NCBI GenBank assembly: GCA_022496805.1
Contig: CM040088.1
Location: forward strand, 21,173,001 to 21,237,000
Reading direction: 5' to 3'
DNA length: 64,000 nucleotides
Source of the DNA: Pohlia nutans
Lineage: Eukaryota; Streptophyta; Bryopsida; Bryales; Mniaceae
Below, in pieces: positions 57,964-64,000 of the stretch (its first letter is position 1; each line of letters begins with the position of its first letter). The notes beneath the pieces are model-generated. The model ran no database searches, was not told the origin of the DNA, and saw only the letters and a program-made list of their open reading frames with translations. A program made the translations under genes and the position numbers.

Positions 57964-58515
57964 TCAATCTTCTTTGTAATCAGAATCTCTTTTCACCTCT
58001 GTTCCACTACTGTCATTTAGATCACATGACTCGTCGTCACTAGAGTAATACTCGTTTCCCTTGGTCTCCTTGAATGTTGGTTGGATACTCTTCATTTTCC
58101 GCGTGGATCCACTCGCGTCAAGGGGGTTTTTGGCATGCAGTCCCGCCTTTGGCGGAGAAATAGCATTTGGCCCATGCAACCAGTCCCGGCTTTAAGGTTG
58201 CCATTCGCAGTTGGGCCAAATTTCTCTGCACTTGATGCTAGATGTTTCTGGCCCCCAAGTGTCTCCTTGTCCGTTCTTTTCTCCATTGGGCGGTGATTGT
58301 GCCTTGGGGGCACACCTGAATGATTTCTTACTATTGCCACTACTAAAGGCAAATTTCCGTCACTTTCTGAATCTACGTCCGATTCTCTGATACGTCTATG
58401 CACTGTTTTGGAAAGGGATACCAATCCCGTTGAAGAGGTCAGTGGAACTTTGTTTGTTGGTGTTTTTGAATTATCAAATAAGGATCTAGAGGATGGTTCA
58501 GGTAAATCAAACTTT
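57964..58515 (-). pseudogene. Polar, Ser/Asp-rich C-terminal coding fragment with one frameshift
   Basis: The minus strand reads a continuous protein-like tail from about 58,515 (EPSSRSLFDNSKTPTNK, then VHRRIRESDVDSESDGN). It needs one frameshift near 58,130 to continue into SIQPTFKETKGNEYYSSDDE and an acidic end (VKRDSDYKED) at the TAG or TGA near 57,964. The composition is that of a disordered nuclear or transposon-encoded protein tail. No catalytic domain is visible and I do not recognise it. Confidence 0.4.
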
Positions 58516-58889
58516 TTAACGTTTCACCAATTTGGCATTTTCATCAAATCATTATATGGTTAATTAGTCATTTCGGGGTAAGAAACAATTGAGTTGTTAA
58601 TGCTTCGGTATTCATTTATTAGTTTTGACCAAAGACATGGATTTCACCATACCAACCGCTATTTTTGGTTAGGGTGCCTTGCTTGTATCCAATTATAGAA
58701 AAAAAAAACTTAAATTTTTATATAACTAAGCTACGTGAACTCATTGAATACAAAATCATATTATATATCTATACATTATTTAAGACGTAGTAGTTCCAAA
58801 TGTATAAAGGGTAAAGGAAGAATGTAAGATGCAATAAAAATAAAATTATAATGATTGTTTTTTAAGTAATATAGATCATCACCTACGAA

Positions 58890-58915
58890 TTAGGGTTTAG
58901 GGTTTAGGGTTTAGG
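58890..58915 (+). repeat. Interstitial telomere-type repeat (TTTAGGG)3
   Basis: Three consecutive GGGTTTA units. This is the plant-type telomere sequence at an internal site. Confidence 0.85.
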
Positions 58916-59059
58916 ATACATAACAATATTTGTTGGAGATTTTATGGGATGTACATTTAGATACATTTTAATAGGATTCTTTGGCTGCGTTAATTACCTT
59001 CATCGGATTCTTTGTGGCATTTATTCCGTTTTGGAAAGTTGTTGGGTTGGAAAATTTGT

Positions 59060-59240
59060 TGTGATCAAACGGTGGACGGTCCGTACAATTATATATCGGA
59101 CGGCTGTATCGGACGGCGGACAGTAGTAATCCACGGCGGATGGCAGGATCGGACACCGTCAATCGGACGGTATATCAGGGTGCCGCACTGGACGGCGATA
59201 ATCGGACGGCAGATTGGGGTGCCACATCGGACGGCTGCAT
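59060..59240 (+). repeat. Second CGGACGG-rich cluster
   Basis: About ten copies of ATCGGACGGC-like strings occur in 180 bp, with two copies of GGGTGCCRCA. The sequence relates to the GC-rich repeat at 57,100-57,520, 1.6 kb away. Confidence 0.6.
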
Positions 59241-59591
59241 CGAAATAAAACCTTGTTTGGAGCAAACCAACTTCTTTCACCAGCTCCTTTGACCAGCTAC
59301 TTTGACCAGGTAAACCTCTAAATGCCTAGAGTGCTCTCTCATGTTGTTTTTAAAATTATAACATAAAACACAATAAATAACATTTATGGGAGCTCCTCAA
59401 ATTGGTGTGAGTTAGAAATATGTAATGCAAATTGTCAATTATTATGATTTCCTAAAAAATATAAACAGATAAGTGAAAGAAAACTGAGTGTGGAAAATAT
59501 ATTCTACATTGAAGTCAACAATAATGAAAATGATAATAGAATATTATATATTGATATAAATGCCAAATGGCTAAAAAACAGTCATAAGAAA
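59241..59591. other. AT-rich spacer 3' of the RING pseudogene
   Basis: A short duplication of CTCCTTTGACCAGCTACTTTGA type occurs at 59,283-59,308. No gene. Confidence 0.45.
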
Positions 59592-61397
59592 TCAAGGATG
59601 ACTAGAACGAGTACGTCTACGTTGACTAGCATGAGTAATTATACCGCTTGCTTCAACCTCTGAATCTATCGCAAGTTTCTATTGAACATGGTCTTGAAAT
59701 GGTTCCCAATTGTCATCCGAGTCGGCCTTTTGTTTCCCCTTGTGAGAACGATTCATATTCACCTCTTTTGCCTTAAAAACTTCCATGAACTTCTCTACAC
59801 GACTGACAACAAGAGCTACAACTTCCTCATTTTTTAGAAATGACGTAGACGTTGATGTGTTATTTGTCAGCATATGACGTCGCCAAGTTTCGATGACGTC
59901 ATTGATCCTCATATCAAATGCACCAGCAACATCCGCATAAGAATTCTCCTCATCAACAAACATGTCCTCAGTCGTTGTAGCACGAAGCCTAGCCGCCTCC
60001 TCCAATTTTGAAAAGGACCAGAGCTCTACCAATCAATGTACGGTCATACGTTGAGTATTGTTCTCCTAAGACCGCATTGTTTGCCTCGTACCAAGTGTTA
60101 TCATCTCCCTTTTTTACTTCCTTCTTTGGGAACCGAAAGAACTTCTTCTATTTCACGCTCCAATGTCCCCCAAAGTTGCGACAAAATACCTCCCAGTCCG
60201 CCTCGTTCTCAATTGCACGTGCTCGCACTTCGACTTCGTAATCTCGGGTCATTCAAAAAAGAGGATCAACATCCAAAACAATGTTTTCCTCACTATCTAG
60301 TACTTCCACATGGTACAAGCCGTGGCAGTTGAAGTCAACATCCCATACCAATGGTTGACTCCAATTCTTGTAATTTAGGAATTTCTTCGGTAGTTGATCC
60401 AGAGGAAGGTTCCACTAGTTGTATTCATAACCAGATGGCATAACGGCGCGAAGTTCCATCATTTCGTAGAATCTGACATGTATAGAAGATCGGCATTGGG
60501 GACAAAAGGAGCGCCGTAAGTAATGTTCCGTAATGCACTTAACATGAAATGTATGGGAACATTGTCCTAGTTGGATTGCTCCTTCTGAACCAAAATCATA
60601 TTGACACATGCAACATGTCTCTTTCAGAAAATCGGGAGCTGGATCACACGCATGAACCACCGTCTTCTTTTTCTCCAATAAATGCGAGGAAAACACGTTA
60701 TATGGCATCCACCCTTCTTCAATCGCCGAAGCCCAGTCAATGTTGCTGGATATAGAATTTTGAATCCCATGTGTCCGTCCCATCATCAAGTCAACATCAC
60801 CCCACGCGGTTAACTTTGTGAGTGCACGCGCTCCAGGCAGCGCGGCTTGTCGATCAAATAATTCTCCCACCCTCTTCAATGCCCTCAAGTGATTAAAGAG
60901 ATGCCCACTTTTCTCGTTCCCATATTTGAACATGAAACCCAATTCCCTCTCGACTAATTCATCCACATTCATTAATTGGTGGACATAACTCAACCAAGGC
61001 ATGCTATGCTCATGACGTATCGGTATTTTTATATTACTGGTACTTTTCCAGTACTCTAGTTTACACATAGCCATATTCCTGTCAATCCCTGCTTGGAGCA
61101 ATCGTTGTCTCAACGTCTCGATCTCTTGGTTCTTGGCTTCACCATCTTCGGCAGGTGGCCTGATCCAGGGTTGACTATCCAACAATTTTTGTACAACTAC
61201 TACCTCAGCTACACGTGGACGATTTATCATAGTATGATCCGATTGTTCATGGTTGTCACCGTCCGAAGTCTTGGCATCAAAGGGAAAAGACAACTAGTCT
61301 GATGGGGCGAGAGTTTCTTCAAGTATTGCTTCGTCCGAAGTCTTGACATCAAATGGAAGAGAGAACTGCTCCGATGGGGCGAGAGTTTCTTCAAGTA

Positions 61398-62906
61398 CAT
61401 CAGGAATTTCCGACCCCACTGATTCTGCGCTGATTCAGTGCGTTTATCGTTAAACATTGATTCCGCACGTCATACGTGCATTTAGAAGTGTCGTTACGGT
61501 ACGGAAGTGACATGCATTACTAAAATGTCGATGCAGTGTCTTTTCAATGATTATCAAAAAAATGTTGTTTCCGCACGAAAGTCGTGCTTGACGGAATCCG
61601 TGCGTTAATCGTGTATCTACATTACATGACTAATAAAACACGGATAACATGCGATTTTAGTTAATGTGGATTCAGTATCGTATACGTATCATATTAATGC
61701 CATTTACTATATTCGTGCGATTTCAGTATCTATTATAATGCAAATTATTTTCGTACGACATCCGTGTACAATATTTTAATATGTTTTTTGGAATTTTTTG
61801 GAATCTTTTGGAATATTTCAAAATGTTTTATATTATTTTGGAATATGTTGGAATATTCCAAGAATCTTCTTTAAATTATACTTACCGTTTAATTTCCCAA
61901 AACATTTTTAGATCTACATTTATAGAGTTTAGAAGCAATACACATTAAAATTTCAAAGAAATAACATTTTATATTTTTAGAATTCAAATTTGGTATTATT
62001 GGTTATCATTGTACTTTTCATCATAGGAGCAAAAAAAAAATAGCTCACAACCACCACGATTTTGGCAAAAAATAAAAAAATTCAAAATATTATGAAAAAA
62101 TCCTAGATATAGAAAACGTCCTGCATAATCTAGTGCAAAAAAGAATTTTGAAAAAAAAGTTTTTTTCACATAGTTAAAAACATTCAAAGTCTGCTGAAAA
62201 AAAAAAAACAGCTCACAGCCATGATCTGCCATCACAATTTTGGCAAAAAAAAAACAAACTCAAAATATTCTGAAAAAATTTGTAGATGTAGGAAAAGCCC
62301 TGCATGTTGTAGTGCAAAAAAAAAATTGAAAAAAGAATTATATACACATGGCAAAAAATAGCCAATGGTTTCATTCGTTTATAATTACCAAAAGAGTTCC
62401 TTTCTATGCATGAAGAGTTTGATGTGGTTTGGTGGTTTGGAGCTTCATCGCCAACCGGGAGGTCGTGAGTTCAAATCCCACCGTTGGCGATAGAGCTTGG
62501 GAAGCTATGGTGGGCCCCACCGTGCGTTCGGGCAATTTCCGTGTAGTTGAAGTGGGTAGCGAGGAAAATAATAATAATTATTTTTATTATTATAGAAAGA
62601 AAATAAAATCTAGATATGGAAAAGATGATGTCGCACGAAAAACGCACTGAATCAGTGTAGTTTTAAAGACGATTAAAACACGACATTTGACGAGTATAAA
62701 GAGTGCTGAATTCATACGTTTTCAATGGATGTATCAATCGTGTCGAATCAGTACTATATCCGCTTATACGAACATCGTGTCATATCAGTGTAGTTGCGAT
62801 GAATGACGCAACGATGCGGAATCAGTGCGAAAATCGTACGAACCCTTGAAATATCGGAAATCGCACTGAATCAGTGCAGAATCAGTGGGGTCCGAAATTC
62901 CTGATG
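61398..62906. mobile_element. TA-flanked TIR element, copy 2, 1509 bp
   Basis: TA at 61396-61397 and 62907-62908 flanks inverted ends CATCAGGAATTTC and GAAATTCCTGATG, continuing to ACCCCACTGATTC. Removing the element and one TA restores the interrupted reading frame of the RING gene at an Ile codon, which confirms both the borders and the TA duplication. It shares ends, subterminal CGTACG-rich sequence and the pol III-like segment with copy 1, but lacks most of its nested insert. No transposase. Confidence 0.92.
62420..62495 (+). other. pol III-like A/B box segment in TA element copy 2
   Basis: TGGTTTGGTGGTTTGGAGC (A-box-like) and GAGTTCAAATCCCACC (B-box-like) are spaced about 45 bp apart, as in tRNA-derived SINE heads. 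The matching segment in copy 1 is at 46,483. Confidence 0.4.
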
Positions 62907-64000
62907 TATTGCTTCATTCTCTGTAGTTGGTGATTCCAACTTTTCCAAGTGTTTCATCAACTCATCAAGGGTAAACTGGAGATGCAAGACCTTGAAATAG
63001 TTCGTTATATGCATTGAATGCAATTCGTCCTGGAAATCCCAAACCATCTGCTCAAATTTATTTGTACGTTCCTTTACATCTGCTACTTGTTTCTAGGTGA
63101 GCTCATCAACACGCTGAACGTTGTAGATGATTGGCATGTAACTGGCCATTTGTTTTTCAACCGATTGGATAGAGTTTATAAGCTGTGGTGCCAACTTATG
63201 AAGGAAATGTAATCATTTATTAAATAGATCGCAACAAACGATATTTCCTGGTAGTAATAGCAGTTTCAATAATTGAAATGTGTTACGTCCATGGATCGTA
63301 CCAAGTTTTGATACAATCCCTTCGAAAGAAATTTCAATTTATTTTGATCACGTGCAACATCCGGTGGAACCTGTTCGGCCCGACTCCACTGCTCTTCTTC
63401 TACATTTGGGCCCAGCATTGGAACATTCTTCTCTAACGCATCAAATGCATTTGCTATATTGTCAATAGTCTTTGTCTTCGCCAAACAAGGCCCGCATGTT
63501 CCCCATACACTATCTTGTAGAATTTGTAGATCCGAGTCATCCGAACATCCGTCTTTCTCGTTGGGGGTCGAGGGGGGGACTATAGTTGCATTGCTTAAAT
63601 CAACATGGTCCAATGCAACCGTCATGGTCCAATTCGGTCCGATGGAATACTTTTCTTCGCGGACTCCTTCGGAAATGTTATTCGGCTCCAACTTCTGTTT
63701 CCCCTTTGAACCTGTAGTTGCGTCAATTGGCGTCGATGGATTTTGCGACAACTATTCCACCTCCTCCTTACACAAAATCGATAGAATCGTGCTAGTTGCA
63801 GTTGACTGAAGAGTTGTAGCTTCGACTTTGTTCTCCTCCCGTTCAACTTTGACTTTGTTTTCCTCCCGTTCAACTTCGATGTTTTTTTTCCTCTCGTTGA
63901 ACTTTGATTTAATTTTCCACCCGTTCAGCATTGACTTTATTTTCCACCCCTTCATTCAAATTTTCCAAAGCGGCGTTAGAGAGTACAGATAATTTGGTGG

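Larger units (their letters stand above)
59592..63955 (-). pseudogene. RING-H2 finger gene, decayed and interrupted by a TA element
   Basis: A long minus-strand coding region enters from beyond the window. It starts with a charged heptad-like stretch (EREENKVKVEREENKVE) and passes a polar linker. It crosses a probable 92-bp intron (63286-63195), a coiled-coil-like segment (EKQMASYMPIIYNVQRVDEL), the inserted TA element, and a two-copy direct repeat (EETLAPS, LPFDVKTSDEA). It then reaches a RING-H2 finger at 60,500-60,610 with all eight ligands (C-x2-C-x14-C-x-H-x2-H-x2-C-x10-C-x2-C). More coding-like sequence follows, to SSHP at 59,592. In-frame stops lie at 63752-63754, 63093-63095, 61294-61296, 60415-60417 and 59679-59681 (all TAG) and at 60253-60255 (TGA), with frameshifts at 60,020-60,200. 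The RING implies a former E3 ubiquitin-ligase-type role. The family is not recognised. Confidence 0.7.

Noticed and set aside
57038..63754. Reassigned genetic code with UAG read as glutamine
   Set aside because: The intact DUF639 and VTT genes have no internal UAG, end in TGA and TAA, and use CAG and CAA normally. The UAG-bearing genes also have frameshifts and transposon insertions. Decay is the simpler explanation.

Overview
The window looks like nuclear DNA of a streptophyte: a non-flowering land plant or a charophyte alga. Three things point there. A 10-exon gene of the plant DUF639 family and a 9-exon VTT/SNARE-associated Golgi protein gene both have normal GT-AG introns. There are several short interstitial TTTAGGG telomere-type runs. 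The background is AT-rich and dominated by mobile DNA. The mobile elements are unusual for a flowering plant: a Tc1-like transposase, non-LTR retrotransposons with a restriction-like endonuclease, and many small elements bounded by TTAA. I cannot name the species.

Layout. 1-11,000 is gene-poor: a 333-bp-arm inverted repeat, small MITEs, a dead Tc1-like transposase split by a TTAA element, and a kinase-like gene scrap. 11,064-15,314 (minus) is the DUF639 gene, with a GC-rich upstream region to about 16,560. 17,313-18,839 (plus) holds two adjacent, mutually related small ORFs of unknown function. 19,185-19,964 (minus) is the C-terminal end of a LINE. 24,198-27,296 (plus) is the VTT-domain gene. 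28,324-30,833 is a back-to-back array of four TTAA elements. 33,950-41,510 (minus) is the most interesting block: a decayed LINE abuts the 3' end of a Crinkler/RHS-type P-loop NTPase reading frame, which is followed upstream by a two-exon gene predicted to encode a PD-(D/E)xK nuclease-like domain fused to a protein kinase. 44,553-47,490 is a three-level nest of transposons. 47,990-56,990 is mostly MITEs and AT-rich DNA. 56,999-59,250 has GC-rich CGGACGG repeat DNA and a polar ORF. 59,592 to the window end is a decaying RING-finger gene on the minus strand, interrupted by a TA-flanked transposon.

The strongest new signal is structural. At least thirteen TTAA-flanked elements carry a small hairpin about 16 nt inside one terminus. 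The stem sequence differs between copies while base pairing is kept, in eight copies perfectly over 6 bp. A second signal is that in-frame stops in the decaying genes are almost all TAG, as expected from C-to-T loss at methylated CAG sites. The two intact cellular genes show no functional link with each other. The NTPase and nuclease-kinase neighbours plausibly belong to one Crinkler/RHS-like effector or conflict system.
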